Shown: piece by piece, positions 43,405 through 54,164 of the stretch | Layout of the letters: the number at the start of each line of letters is the position of its first letter | Position numbering within the stretch: the first letter of the stretch is position 1 | NCBI RefSeq assembly: GCF_000283155.1 | Contig: NW_004454177.1 | Location: 1,734,128-1,798,127 of the forward strand | Origin: Ceratotherium simum simum | Lineage: Eukaryota > Chordata > Mammalia > Perissodactyla > Rhinocerotidae | Direction: 5' to 3' | DNA length: 64,000 bases | The notes under the pieces: model-generated | Database searches by the model: none | Told to the model about the DNA's origin: nothing | The model's input: only the letters and a program-made list of their open reading frames with translations | Program-made: the position numbers and the translations under genes

Positions 43405-43560
43405 TCCTTCCTCTTTCTCTTCACTCAGTCATTCATTTGGGTAACAAATATTAATTGTGCACCATCTATAAGCGCTGGGTTAATCTCTAGGGATAAAATA
43501 ATAAGCAAAACTAGTCCTGTTGGTGGCAACTAGGGAGGTAACAATCATTTGGAGAACTTG
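43405..43560 (-). mobile_element. L2 LINE 3-prime end, antisense
   Basis: 'cactcagtcattcatttggg', 'attaattgtgcaccatctat' and 'gggataaaataataagcaa' are the antisense L2 terminus. Confidence 0.65.
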
Positions 43561-43699
43561 AAACTCCTCTAAACAATGCACAGCATGCAGGCTGGTAAAT
43601 GTTTGGTAACTCCTTGCGAGACTGTGTTACGCTAGAATAGTGATAGTAAGATGAAATACTTCCTGGTGCTTTGACAGAGTTCTGAGCACTTGGAGATTT

Positions 43700-44080
43700 T
43701 TCTGAAGTTAATTGGGAGGGGGGATTTAATTCACTTTGTTTAGCTCTTAAGAGCTCTTCCCTCTGTAGTGAATTGCTTAATGGTGGAGGCTTTGATGCTG
43801 GCAGGTACTTTTAGTGGAATATGACTGCTGTTGCCCTCTCTTACAACCTGCACTGTTGTGTGGGCTGAAACCAATTAGACCTAAATTAATTAGCAAGAAA
43901 ATGATGGGCCCACTTGCTGAGCCATTCACAATACCATGTGAAGAAGGAGGAACAGTGTTTGAAGGTTGTTGTGTGTTTCTGCTCAACACTAATGATTGAA
44001 GTATTTCCAAATATGGAAGTAAATTCAAGCCATTTCTGGATTAAGTGGTCCACTTCTTTTAACCCATGAAAGTCCTTTAT
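43700..44080. promoter_or_regulatory. Candidate conserved noncoding element with TAATTAG sites
   Basis: Repeat-free. A perfect 14-bp palindrome agctcttaagagct lies at 43742-43755. 'accaattagacctaaattaa' (43871-43890) continues into 'ttagcaag', giving two ATTAG homeodomain cores in opposite contexts. Enhancer role is inferred only. Confidence 0.3.
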
Positions 44081-44345
44081 TCAAAGGCAAGTTAGGAAAC
44101 TATAAAGAACTCCTTATGGGTCCTTGGAGTTTTGATAAGCTTTGGGATGAATTTAGAAGATATGTAAAATTATTAAGTAATTAGGCTTTCCAAGGCCCAA
44201 AGCAGCTGGGGAAATTGATCCCTGAAGAACGTACAAGGACCAATATCCCAAAGCACCATGCGAGCCACAGGTAAGAAGGCTTCTTCTGAAGGACAAACTC
44301 AGTCCTCCCTGCTCTCAGGTTCTTTACAGTCTCCTTTGCTGGCTC
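44081..44345. other. Unassigned stretch
   Basis: Nothing recognised. Confidence 0.4.
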
Positions 44346-44870
44346 CTCTTCCACTGCTTATTTCTTAATGAGATTATTCCTGGGGCTCTGATCTCTACTA
44401 ATGGCTCCTCCAGGGCCATCTCATCTTCTCTCCTGATAATAAATACCACCTCTGCACCAGTCCTAAGGCGAGGCTGCTATCCTGGAGTCCAACTGCCTAC
44501 ATTTCTTCTACTGGATATCCCATTCGCACCTCAAATAATTATTTCTAGAACCTAACCTCCTCTTCTCTCTACTGACCAGGCAACTACTCACCTAAGCTAG
44601 AAACCTGGGAATCATTCTCTTCCCCTTCCTCTTCCTCATTCCCCTCATCCAGGATATTGAGGAGCACTGTACATTTTACATCTTAAGTATAGTTCTCAAT
44701 TCCAAATACTTCTTTCCAACCCTGTTTAGACCAGGTTCCTGCTCCTCTGCCCCCTGGCTTATTTTTCTGGTCATCCTTGATGGCTTCCAGTCCTTAGATA
44801 TCTCCTAAATGGTAGTTTTTTTCTAGGCTTTTGCTTCCAGGATCCTTCTCTTTGAACACTGAATGGTACC
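44346..44870 (+). mobile_element. L2 LINE fragment (ORF2 C-terminal region)
   Basis: 'ctagaaacctgggaatcatt' matches the L2 ORF2 'aaaacctgggagtcatcc' block, which in intact elements encodes the segment before the final RT part. Upstream text 'actggatatcccattcgcac' is also L2-like. Frames are broken. Confidence 0.65.
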
Positions 44871-44884
44871 AGCGTGACTTCACC

Positions 44885-45835
44885 CATTTCAAGGTTTCAG
44901 CTACCGTTTTTATGCTGATGGCTCCCAAATGTATGTTTCCAGCTTCAAACTCTCCCCTGAGCTCCAGATCCACATATCCGGTGACAAGCCAGGCATCTCC
45001 ACATTGATATTCCATAGGCATCTCAAACTCAGTGTGTCCGTAAACAAGTTCATTATCTTCCTCTCTAAACCTGCTCTCCCACTGTGAATAGCATTCCTAT
45101 CCATTCAGTCACACAAATTAGAAATCTAAACGCCATCACTGATTCCTTATTCTCCTCTACTTCCTTTATACTCGTATCCTTGTTTCCTCATATAGTTGAT
45201 TCCACATTTTAAAACTCTCAAATTTGTCCACTTCTCTTTATTCTCATTGCTATTGTCTTAGTAGAGAGCATCACCATCTCTTTCCTGAATTACTGCAAAA
45301 GCCTCTTCCAGGGTGATTTTGCATATCATCTTCTAATCTTCTAATCCATATTCCACATGGCCAGATTGATCTTTTTAAAGTGTTGGTTGGATAATACCAC
45401 TCTCAAACTTTAAAATGTTCATGGTTCTGCAAAACTCTGAGGATAAAGCCTAACTCTTTACTTTGGCTTTGCAAGGTCCTTCAAGATGTGGCCTTCTGAT
45501 AATCTGGCCTCATCTCTTGTTGTTTTACTATTGGACCTCCATGCTCTGGCTATATTGAACTTAATACTTTTCCAAACGTTCAGTGTTTTCACTTGTCTCT
45601 GATTGCAGATACTGTCAATGCCCTATTTATCTTTCAGACCTTAACTTAGATGACACTTCAAGGTACATAAAGAAGCCTTCGTGGTACCTATTATGTAACG
45701 TAAATGCCTGTCTATTTATCTATCTTCCTTATTATGCCAGAAGCTCCTTGAGTGCAAGGGATATATGTCTTGCTCATTGTTGTGCCTCCAGACCCCTGGA
45801 CAGAGAAGAAAGGTGCTCCATTGATCATTGATGAT
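44885..45835 (+). mobile_element. Second L2 LINE copy
   Basis: The L2 order restarts: 'atgctgatggctcccaaatg', 'tctcccctgagctccagatc', 'aggcatctcaaactcagtgt', 'ttcctgaattactgcaaaag', 'ccagattgatctttttaaag', 'agaagctccttgagtgcaag'. Restarting at an earlier consensus position shows that this is a separate copy from 44346-44870. Confidence 0.8.
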
Positions 45836-46065
45836 TTTGAATTTGAACGTTGTCCTCATGTATGTTCTCCTCCCCTTAGCCTCAACCTTTTCTAGCTTGT
45901 CCTCCACATTGCTCCAGGATGATCTTTCTGAAATGCAAATCTGATTATGCTGCTTTCCTTAAATCTTTCAGCAGCTCCCCATTGCTACTGGAGAAAATAT
46001 GGGCTATGTTCTTTGTCATGGGCCTCTGTTGTTTTTGCTACATAATATGCGTTTACTCTACTTTT
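45836..46065 (+). mobile_element. Third L2 LINE fragment
   Basis: 'ccacattgctccaggatgat', 'ctttctgaaatgcaaatctg' and 'tcagcagctccccattgcta' repeat L2 text already passed in the previous copy, so L2 copies lie in tandem here. Confidence 0.65.
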
Positions 46066-46069
46066 CGTC

Positions 46070-46460
46070 AAATTACATTCATTACTCCTCAATCTCAGAC
46101 TCTGGGATTGGAGTGAGGTTGACTCCATCCTAGCATCAGGGTAGAACACGTGATCCAGTCCTAAACCAATCATAACGTCTCTTGTACACAGTGACTAGTT
46201 TGGAAATGGGCATGTTAGTCAATTAGGAACAACGAGAGTTTTGCTAGAACTTTTAGAAAAGTGACTCTTCCCAGATCTTGCTATCATGTGAAACCCAAGA
46301 CTGAGGCCAAAACAATGAAAGGTAAAGCCCAGATACAGAAAGAACCTGAGCCCTGATTACTTTATTTGATCCTTGAGCCCAGTAATGCCTGAAGCTAGCC
46401 TTATCTTGTGATTTTAGCTTGTGTAAGCCAATACATTTCCTTGCTTGTTTAAGCCAGGTA
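46070..46460 (+). mobile_element. Possible ancient LTR-like repeat
   Basis: 'gagcccagtaatgcctgaag', 'ctagccttatcttgtgattt' and 'gtaagccaatacatttcctt' resemble the 3-prime part of an old mammalian LTR-like family ('...gagccaataaattccctttttgcttaagcc'). Family not assigned. Confidence 0.4.
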
Positions 46461-46464
46461 GGTC

Positions 46465-46640
46465 AAGATTTCTGATATTTCATTTATTTATTTGTTCATT
46501 GAACAAATATTCATTGAGTTCTTGCTTTGTTATGAACACTGTTGTAGATGTTAGGGAAATAGCAGTGAACAAGGCAGACAAAGTCTCTATTTGCAAGGGG
46601 ATATCACAGGAGACCTCACTGATACCTTACATAAGAATGC
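46465..46640 (-). mobile_element. L2 LINE 3-prime end, antisense
   Basis: 'catttatttatttgttcatt', 'gaacaaatattcattgagtt' and 'agcagtgaacaaggcagaca' are antisense L2. Confidence 0.75.
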
Positions 46641-47254
46641 CGTAACTTCCATAATCTATCTTATGCCTATCTCTCCAGCTGAAGCTAAATTCAGTCTTGA
46701 CCACGCTGAGTTTGAAGTTCCACATTCCTTGCACAGTATTCCTCGATCTGAAATCATAAGCTTCAACATTCTACTATCTAACCACAGTCTTCTATCCTTT
46801 CACCTCTTGGCACCTCCATCCTCCCCCCATCAAGACCTCTAATCTTTTATCTCCTTTTTACCCACTTCATCACACACCCATTACCATCCTGGCTCTACTT
46901 TTCCCCTCAAGGCCACCTAGATGTAGGGCATCTCTTCCAGTTACCTCACCTCCTTTGCCATGGTAGTTTCTCTCTGCCCTGCCTTCAAAAAAACCCAGTG
47001 CTATATCAACATGACTATCCACCATCTATGGACCCTACATCTGCTTTCCAGAACATGACTGGGGGGAAGAAACAGAACCAATGAAGATCAGTGCCTCTCT
47101 ATATTCATGATCTCCAAACTCTATTGAGTCTTCAGTGTTGCCTGGAATCTTTCTGTGTTTTTGGTCAACAACTTTCTCCCATTCCTTTCAGTTGCTAATT
47201 CAGTCCTTCGCTTTTCTACACAAAGCCTCTTCACGATCATCTATCCCTAATCCC
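46641..47254. other. Unassigned pyrimidine-rich stretch
   Basis: Has the feel of an old LINE-like repeat (many 'ctctactt', 'cctcacctcctttgcc' phrases) but I cannot assign it. Confidence 0.35.
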
Positions 47255-47600
47255 AACTCGTTAGTTATTTAATAAATACACATAGAGAACTTGCTATATA
47301 ATGGGCCCCATGCCAGGTATTAGAGTCATCTTGATGAATAAGGGACACAATGACTTCAAATGTGGTGACTGTTTCAAAAGGGAAGGAGGTGACAGGGTGC
47401 TGTGGCATCCATAACCTGGAGACATAAACTATTGGGAAGGAGGTTAGAGAGGGCTTTCCTGAGAAGGTGACACTTAATGGCAAAGGAGACATTCAGTCAG
47501 TGGGAACAGCATATGAGAAAGCCCTGAGGTGAGGAACTGGAAAAAGTCCAGTATGCCTGGAACATAGTGCTCAAGGAGAACGTGGCATGAGGTAAAGCTG
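47255..47600 (-). mobile_element. L2 LINE 3-prime region, antisense
   Basis: 'atgccaggtattagagtcat', 'ggctttcctgagaaggtgac' and 'agcatatgagaaagccctga' are antisense L2 in order. Confidence 0.75.
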
Positions 47601-47699
47601 GAGAAGGCCATTTCCTCATTTCTTCATTGAAATATCTGTTGAGAGCTCACAATGTGCCCAGCACTATTTTCTGTGCCAGGGATTGAGAGTTATAGCGGG
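47601..47699 (-). mobile_element. L2 LINE 3-prime end, antisense, left half
   Basis: 'atctgttgagagctcacaat' and 'gtgcccagcactattttctg' restart L2, making this a second copy. It is cut at 47700 by the next element and resumes at 48147. Confidence 0.7.
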
Positions 47700-48146
47700 T
47701 GCTGTCAAGGACCTGCTCCCATTCCCTTGAACCTGCTATTTCTATACACTCTATCCCAACTTCCGTTTGCTGGCTCTTGCTTTTTTTGCCCGAGGGCTTT
47801 CTCTGGCTGCTGGAGCTGTTCTGCCTTCATCTAGAGTAGTCCAGAAGTGCTGTAAATTAAAGCCCTCCTCCCCCCACTCCCACCATTCATCAAGTAGTGG
47901 CCCACAGGAGTAGGTGGATAGAAACCCCAGTCCCCTTGCCCCAGGTGGGAAATCTCTGACATATATGTTCCACACTGACTGACAAAGGTTCCTGGTGGGA
48001 TTACACACCAATTGTCCACAGTGGTAAATTTATTGTCTTCCTTCTCCACTCCCTTACCCATGTTTCCTTGGATCACCTCACAAATAAACTCCTTGCATTC
48101 AAATCCTAGTCTCAGGGTCTGCTGTTGTGAAGTTCAGATGAAGACA
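47700..48146 (+). mobile_element. Ancient solo LTR-like element inside L2
   Basis: Starts TG and ends CA. It has 'gctgtaaattaaagccctcc', 'cctggtgggattacacacca', an aataaa signal near 48083 ('caaataaactccttgc') and 'ctcagggtctgctgttgtg'. L2 text is continuous across it. Target duplication not preserved; family name not assigned. Confidence 0.6.
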
Positions 48147-48340
48147 ATGGTGAATGAGATGTACGAGATTCCAGCCCTCATGACACTTATGTTCTACAGA
48201 GGGATACAGACAACGGAGACAAAAATAAACAAGATATTTTCAGCTAGAATTTATGTAGTGCATAAAGTAACATGAGGTAATGGAAAGTGACTGGCATGGT
48301 AAGGAGGCAGAGTTGGGGAGGGTGGGCTACACAGTTGGGT
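48147..48340 (-). mobile_element. L2 LINE, antisense, right half
   Basis: 'gagattccagccctcatgac', 'acttatgttctacagaggga' and 'gcataaagtaacatgaggta' continue the L2 of 47601-47699. Confidence 0.7.
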
Positions 48341-48379
48341 GTTCAGGGCAGGCGGTGGGTGAGGCTCTGCGTGTTTTTC

Positions 48380-49515
48380 CCCTTGTTGCCTCTTCTTGCC
48401 TAGATGGTGGTGCTGTGCCAGTTCTTCCTTCTTTCAGCTGCTGTCTCCTTTGGCTCCAATGATACTCATCTCCTGTGGTTTTTCTTCCAACCTTTCTGAT
48501 GAATACACTCCAATCCTCTCCTTGAACTTCCCTTCATTCATTTAAAATCTTAAACCAGATTTTCCCAGGAGCCTTTCTTATTCCTCCTTCATTCTCCCTC
48601 TGATGGCTTCAGCCAACACCTCACGGTGATGATTCCCAAATTTACATCTATTATAGACCTCTTTCTTGTATTCCAAGTCCAGATGTCCAACTGTTTTTTG
48701 CATATCTCTTCCCAGATGTTTCACAGACACTCTAAACTGAAAATATCCAAACCCAACTTAATCTTTTCTCCCCCAAAACTGGTCTTCATCTTAAATTCCT
48801 TATGTCAGGGAATGGCATCACCCACATCCAATTAGTCAGCAGTCTTCCTATTCCTTCTTAACTTCTGTCCCCCCACTATCTCTGTTTTCATCATTGATCG
48901 ATATTTAGGACATCATTAAAAGCCCTTACCTGGATTACTACAACAGCCTCTAAACACACCTCTATCCCCACCACCACCACGCTGCATTCAATCCATCCTT
49001 TAGATGGCAGCCCAAAAAATAATTCTAAAATGCAAATTTGCCTATGTCACTGCTTGCTTAAAATGATTCACAGGCTCCTATTAACTTTAGATAAAATTCA
49101 AACTCCTTAAAATCACAATCAACATGCTGCAGGATCTTCCTCTTGCCTCCTTTTCCAGTCTCATCTTCAGCTGCTTTCCCCTCACTCTGTTTTCTGCCTC
49201 TGTCATCACATATGCTGCTCCCTCCCACATTTTGATCCCTGGTTTATTCTTGAGCATTCTGCATGATTCAGCTAAAGCATCCTCACTTTTAGTAAAGATG
49301 TCTTAACCATCTGAAACAGCAGGAGATTCTTCCCCTCTGAACTCCCTCAGCTCCCCCTGCATGGGAATATCTATATTGTGCATTGTCATAGTTTGCTCTT
49401 TGCTTCTTTCTGTCACTAACTTCTGAGCTGCTTAAAAGAAGGTAATGGGTTATTTATGTCTATCAGTGCCTAATACATGTAGATGTGCAGTCAACGTTTG
49501 TCAAATGAATTAAGA
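48380..49515 (+). mobile_element. L2 LINE, long sense fragment
   Basis: 'gatgattcccaaatttacat', 'acctggattactacaacagc', 'ggcagcccaaaaaataattc', 'cttctgagctgcttaaaaga' and the ending 'gtcaacgtttgtcaaatgaa' run through the ORF2 C-terminal relic and 3-prime UTR to the L2 end. Confidence 0.8.
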
Positions 49516-49992
49516 ATGTAGCTTACTCCATGTGTATGTCTGGGATAACATATGACCCAGCCTTCAATATTTTCCCTAAATCATACTATGAAAAATTCTA
49601 TTTGACATAGAAATGCAAATTGTTTATAAAGATCTCTTACCCTGTTCCTTAAACCACCTAGACCTTTGTCTGTTCCCCGTGACAGAGTGTGTCAAGAACA
49701 AAGATACCTTCACATTAACCAGGCCATTCCCTGCACTTACTATAGTTCATAACGGAGGGAGCCATGGTGCAATCTTTGAGTTTGTTACTTTTGTTCCATT
49801 TATGTGCTTATAGTCCTACACAACAGGATGGAGAGGATGAGTTATTCAGTAATTCTTAGCTATGTTGTTTTTGAAATATGCTTTTGTTCTCCCTGTCTCT
49901 ACTCAAACCAATCTTTGGAGGTGACCCAAGAAAAACAAATGGAAAAAAAAGTAGCAGATTTGATAAATTTCCATTAAATTTCCTACTTACTT
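49516..49992. other. Unassigned stretch
   Basis: Nothing recognised. Confidence 0.4.
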
Positions 49993-50003
49993 TCCTACTT
50001 GAT

Positions 50004-50007
<4 letters not shown>

Positions 50008-50035
<28 letters not shown>

Positions 50036-50238
50036 ATTATTTATTTATTTATTTATTTTTCCCCCAAAGCCCCAGTAGATAGCTGTATGTCATAGTTTCA
50101 CATCCTTCTAGTTGCTGTATGTGGGACGCGGCCTCAGTATGGCCGGAGAAGCGGTGTGTCGGTGCGTGCCCGGGATCCGAACCCAGGCCACCAGCAGCAG
50201 AGCGCGCGCACTTAACCGCTAAGCCACAGGGCCGGCCC
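50008..50238 (-). mobile_element. ERE SINE, short type
   Basis: Long TTTA tail, 'cccagtagatagctgtatgt', 'ttctagttgctgtatgtggg', a box-B-like 'gggatccgaacccaggc' and 'agggccggccc'. The 15-bp target duplication tcctacttgatttta is perfect (49993-50007, 50239-50253). Same truncated body as the copy at 9465. Rich in CpG. Confidence 0.95.
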
Positions 50239-50309
50239 TCCTACTTGATTTTAGATCTGTGTTGTCAAGGTCTCTCACATATTGTTCACTGTCATAGAGA
50301 GCATTGCCT

Positions 50310-50440
50310 TTCTCTGCAGTCAGTCCTTTATTTAAATACTTATTATGTTCAAAGTACAATAATGAGCACTTTGCATCTATTATCTTATTTAGTCTGTCCA
50401 ACAACCCTATGGAGGATTAACATGTGGAAATGTCTGAAGC
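50310..50440 (-). mobile_element. MIR SINE fragment, antisense
   Basis: 'aatacttattatgttcaaag', 'ctattatcttatttagtctg' and 'tccaacaaccctatggagga' match antisense MIR. Confidence 0.65.
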
Positions 50441-50504
50441 CAAGAGAAGGAATGATGTATTTGGGAAACTGATAGTAGTTCTGTGTTGCTTTCAGCACTG
50501 AGAT

Positions 50505-51060
50505 TGTGGGGGTGGGGGAGGGGACTGGGGAGAGATGGGAGAAGCGGCAGTTAAGCAGAGGCTACATCTTGTGGTCCTTGTGTACCATGTCCAGGAGTCT
50601 GGGCTTTATGCTAAGAGTAATGAAGTGTCGTTGGTGGTGACCTTATTAGATGTGTGCTTTTTTTTGTGAGGAAGATCAGCCCTGAGCTAAGATCTGATGC
50701 CAATCCTCCTCTTTTTTTGCTGAGGAAGATTGGCCCTGGGCTAACATTCGTTCCCATCTTCCTCTACTTTATATGGGATGCTGTCACAGCATGGCTTGAC
50801 AAGCGATGTGTTGGTGTGCACCTGGGATCCGAACCTGTGACCCCTGGGCCGCGGAAGTGAAGCGCGTGCACTTAACTACTGTGCCACCGGGCCGGCCCCT
50901 AGATGTGTGCTTTATAAAGATGGCTCTGGCTGCAGAGTGGAGAATGGACTGAAGGACCATAGAACTGGAGGAAGAGAGACCAGTTAGGATAATCCAATAA
51001 CCTAAGTAAATCATAGTGGTGGCCTGAACAAGTGTGGTGGGGCCACAGAGTCAAGAGATA
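50505..51060 (-). mobile_element. L2 LINE, antisense, split by an ERE
   Basis: Left: 'gtctgggctttatgctaaga'. Right: 'gatggctctggctgcagagt', 'ggagaatggactgaaggacc', 'gagagaccagttaggataat'. Together they give continuous antisense L2 with the ERE removed. Confidence 0.8.
50661..50899 (-). mobile_element. ERE SINE inside L2
   Basis: 'gtgaggaagatcagccctga', 'tgaggaagattggccctggg', a box-B-like 'gggatccgaacctgtg' and 'ccgggccggcccc' in reverse. The 14-bp target duplication tagatgtgtgcttt is perfect (50647-50660, 50900-50913). Confidence 0.95.
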
Positions 51061-51089
51061 CTTAGGAAGGAGGAGTGCAGTATAGTAAG

Positions 51090-51241
51090 GCAACAGAGCC
51101 CAGTACAAATCTCTCTGCCCTCTATTAAAGTGACCTTAGGCAGTTTAGGCAACTTCTCCAAATCTGTTTTCTCATCTGTAAAATGGAGATAACAATACTA
51201 GCCATCTCACAGAGGTCTTGAGAAGATTATGAGATAATGCA
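51090..51241 (+). mobile_element. MIR SINE, left part
   Basis: 'gtttaggcaacttctccaaa', 'tctgttttctcatctgtaaa' and 'ttgagaagattatgagataa' are MIR. It continues after the MLT1 at 51764. Confidence 0.8.
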
Positions 51242-51763
51242 TGTTGTGGTAGGCAGAATACTGTCCCCCAAAAGATATCTACGGCCTAATCCCCAGCACC
51301 TGTGAATATGTTACCTTCTATGGCAAAAGAGACTTTGCAGATGTGTGAAAGTTAGGGACCCTGAGATGGGGAGATTATTCTGGATTATCCAAGTGACCTC
51401 AATCTAATCACATAAGTCCTTAAAGGTAGAGAACCTTTCCTGGCTGTGGTTAGAAAGAGGTGGGATGATGGAGATGGGTCAAAGAGATGTTATGTTGGTG
51501 GCTTTGAAGATGGAGGAAGGGACCATGAGCCAAGAAAGGTGGAGGAAGCGTCCAGGAGCCAAGGCTTTTAGAAGCTGGAAAAAGGAAAGAAATAGACTCT
51601 CCCCTTGAGCTTCCAGAAAGGATCACAGCCCTGCCAACACTTTGGTTTTACTCTGGTGAGATGTGTGTTAGACTTCTATCCTACAGAACTGTAAGATAAC
51701 ACATTCATGTTATAGTAAACCTTCAATTTTATAGTGATTTGTTACAGCAGCAATAGAAAACTA
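51242..51763 (+). mobile_element. MLT1 (ERVL-MaLR) solo LTR splitting a MIR
   Basis: 'tgttgtggtaggcagaatac', 'aatccccagcacctgtgaat', 'gctttgaagatggaggaagg' and 'gttacagcagcaatagaaaa' are the MLT1 LTR. Perfect 5-bp target duplication atgca at 51237-51241 and 51764-51768. Confidence 0.9.
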
Positions 51764-51825
51764 ATGCACATGTAGAGAACGCAGCCTAGTGCTCCATATA
51801 GCAAGCATTAACCAATAGTGAACCA
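51764..51825 (+). mobile_element. MIR SINE, right part
   Basis: 'catgtagagaacgcagccta' and 'gtgctccatatagcaagcat' complete the MIR begun at 51090. Confidence 0.75.
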
Positions 51826-52924
51826 ACCGGACACGGTGACTCATTAGATGTGGGGTAGAGGAAGAATGAAGAAACAAGAAGAGAGCATGGAAATCCATGC
51901 TGTTGCCAGGGTTTAATTTAGGAAAAGTTGAGTTTTAGGAATCTGACGGATATTCAAGCGAGCATGTTCACTAGGTGGTTGGATAGAGGGTCTGGACCTT
52001 AGAAGAAAGGTCTGGGCTACAGATTCACATTTTAGAGCTATCACAAAGTGAATGAGATTGCTTCATTTCATCACACCCAATAAATAGTTGGGGGAAAATG
52101 ATCCCTCCTCTCGTCCCTGGTTCCTCAAACTGACGGCCAGGGCCTTAGACTCTGGATTGCCTAAGTACACAGGGGACATACCTGTATCTCCATCAACCAT
52201 TTTAGGTTGAAATCAATGTCTTAAATGTGGCCATTTGACCCAGGGGAATTCTGAAATTGGCTGTCACTCTCCTTTCTTGAAGCAACAAAATCCGACAGAG
52301 TGGAGTTATTTCCTATGTGAAAAGCAGTGCCAGGCCATGGATTTTGGAGCCACTAACTGGAGGTGGCTGATAGTAAGCAGTTACTCTGACTGATTTTTAA
52401 GGTATTAAACGTCTCTCTCAACTACCAGCAACTTCAGCCATGAAGTGGTGTCATTTTTTCCCCCTACTTCTTTCTTTTATCACTTATAATCCTGAGAGCT
52501 AGATCCGTAGTGCTGTTGTTTTGTCTTGGATGTCAAAATACTTGTGTAACCCCCATAAGTGATGTGCTGTTATGAGGATTTCATAGCTTACCATCTCTAA
52601 CTCCAGCAACAACAGACTGGAATATGAACACAGTCATACCTCCATGCTGACATTATTTCACACTCAGAAAAGCCCCTAGTACTGTCAGGCTAGTGTACAA
52701 GCACAGATATGTACATTCCAACCATAAAATCATGGACACGGACACTCTAGTTGTGCCGAGGCCTTTCTAGTTCCTGAGTCCTGCAACAGAGCCACTTGTT
52801 GGGCAAAACCATCCACTAAGGCTTCTGGGGTTTGTGTCAGTTCAAAGTCCATCCCGTGAAAATATACCATGTTATTCTCACAACAGTGACTGTTTACTGG
52901 AGGTCTACCATCCGCTTCATCCTG
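51826..52924. other. Unassigned stretch
   Basis: About 1.1 kb without a recognised repeat, exon or RNA gene. Confidence 0.45.
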
Positions 52925-53090
52925 TGCTAGCACTTTACATATATGATTTCCTACTTTCACCACAGTTTAGTGAGAAAGGTATTGTTATTACTATCTTTGT
53001 ATTTTAGGTGAAGAAATTGAGTCTTAGACAATTTGAGTAAATTCCCTAAGCGAATGAAATAGTATAGCCTGAATTTAAAATCATATTCAT
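52925..53090 (-). mobile_element. MIR SINE, antisense
   Basis: 'ctagcactttacatatatga', 'aggtgaagaaattgagtctt' and 'agacaatttgagtaaattcc' are antisense MIR. Confidence 0.6.
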
Positions 53091-53244
53091 TTGTTTCCAA
53101 AATTAACATTCTTTCTAATGTACAGGTTAGCAATGTTTCTAAAAGGATGAAGGACAAATCTGGGAGGATAAAGTACCTTCTGGTGCTCCAGCCCAACCTA
53201 TAGGTGTCTGTGGGAACTTCATAACCAATTTCTCCCATCCAAGG

Positions 53245-53420
53245 GTTGCTTATTTATTCCTTAATTCAAACACGTATTTGTTGAGTGCCGACTGTGGCAG
53301 GCACTGTGCCAGTTGAGGAAGACGCATCTGTTACCCTCAAGGAGGCTATTTTCTAATGGGACAAATAGATGAGTAAACAGGTACTCTGCCCTGTGCTAAG
53401 TGTCATGATAGGAGACAGCT
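53245..53420 (-). mobile_element. L2 LINE 3-prime end, antisense
   Basis: 'acgtatttgttgagtgccga', 'ggcaggcactgtgccagttg' and 'ttaccctcaaggaggctatt' are antisense L2. Confidence 0.8.
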
Positions 53421-53554
53421 TACTATGGGGACCTGGATGGAGAACTATAATGCTCTCTTCATCTTCATCATGTTGGCTGCCTTTCCCTGAAGAGGCTCTG
53501 TTCTAGATTGATTGTGGTCCTTCATCTGCATTCAAATTAGTCCCCTGCTCTCTA

Positions 53555-54050
53555 TGTCAAGGGACAGCTATCTTCCCCCATTCGTGGTAAAAAGACCAGA
53601 AGGGACACATAACAGACTCGGCAACAGTCAGTATTTATTACCCGGAGGCTGAGGAACAGGCCCACATCTCTGTCGTCTCCCACATGCTCAGGACACATAT
53701 TTGGACCAAGAGCGGAGCCCCATTGGCCCCTTGGGGGCAGGCCCTCTAGCGTCTCAGAACTGGACCTTTTAGGGCAGATTTATCAGACCCTCTATCTTGC
53801 CATTCAGGGCCCCAGCCCTTCAAAAGAGCAACCACAATCCAGCAAAATGCTGCTGCACCAGAATAAAGTTGTACTTCTCCATGTTTCCAGCTGGACTTTC
53901 TATTTTCTGAAACCTTGACATTTTTTTCCAACTCACAACTACATTTCAAGAGATTACCCTGTGTCTTACAGTCTTCTCCTTTGATGTCTTGGGCCCCGTC
54001 TGTCAGTTTACCCACTCACTCATTGCCTTAGCCTCTCAGACTGGATTTGA
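53555..54050 (-). mobile_element. Probable ERV LTR, antisense
   Basis: Read on the minus strand, an aataaa signal near 53636 is followed by 'tgactgttgccgagtctgtt' and a pyrimidine-rich U5-like end, the layout of an ERV LTR R-U5. An 89-codon minus frame (53746-54015) lies upstream of that signal; it is more likely LTR sequence than a gene. Ends and target duplication not resolved. Confidence 0.5.
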
Positions 54051-54164
54051 CTGATACCCACAGTGTCTCTGAGTATCAATTAAGACAAAAACCTGATTTT
54101 GATCTCTTTTTGCTTGTTCTACATGCTATGACTAGCTTTTGTGTCGGTTTATTCTTCCTAAATA

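Noticed and set aside
9465..50899. tRNA-like A and B boxes at six places
   Set aside because: All six are heads of ERE SINEs with tails and target duplications, not tRNA genes.
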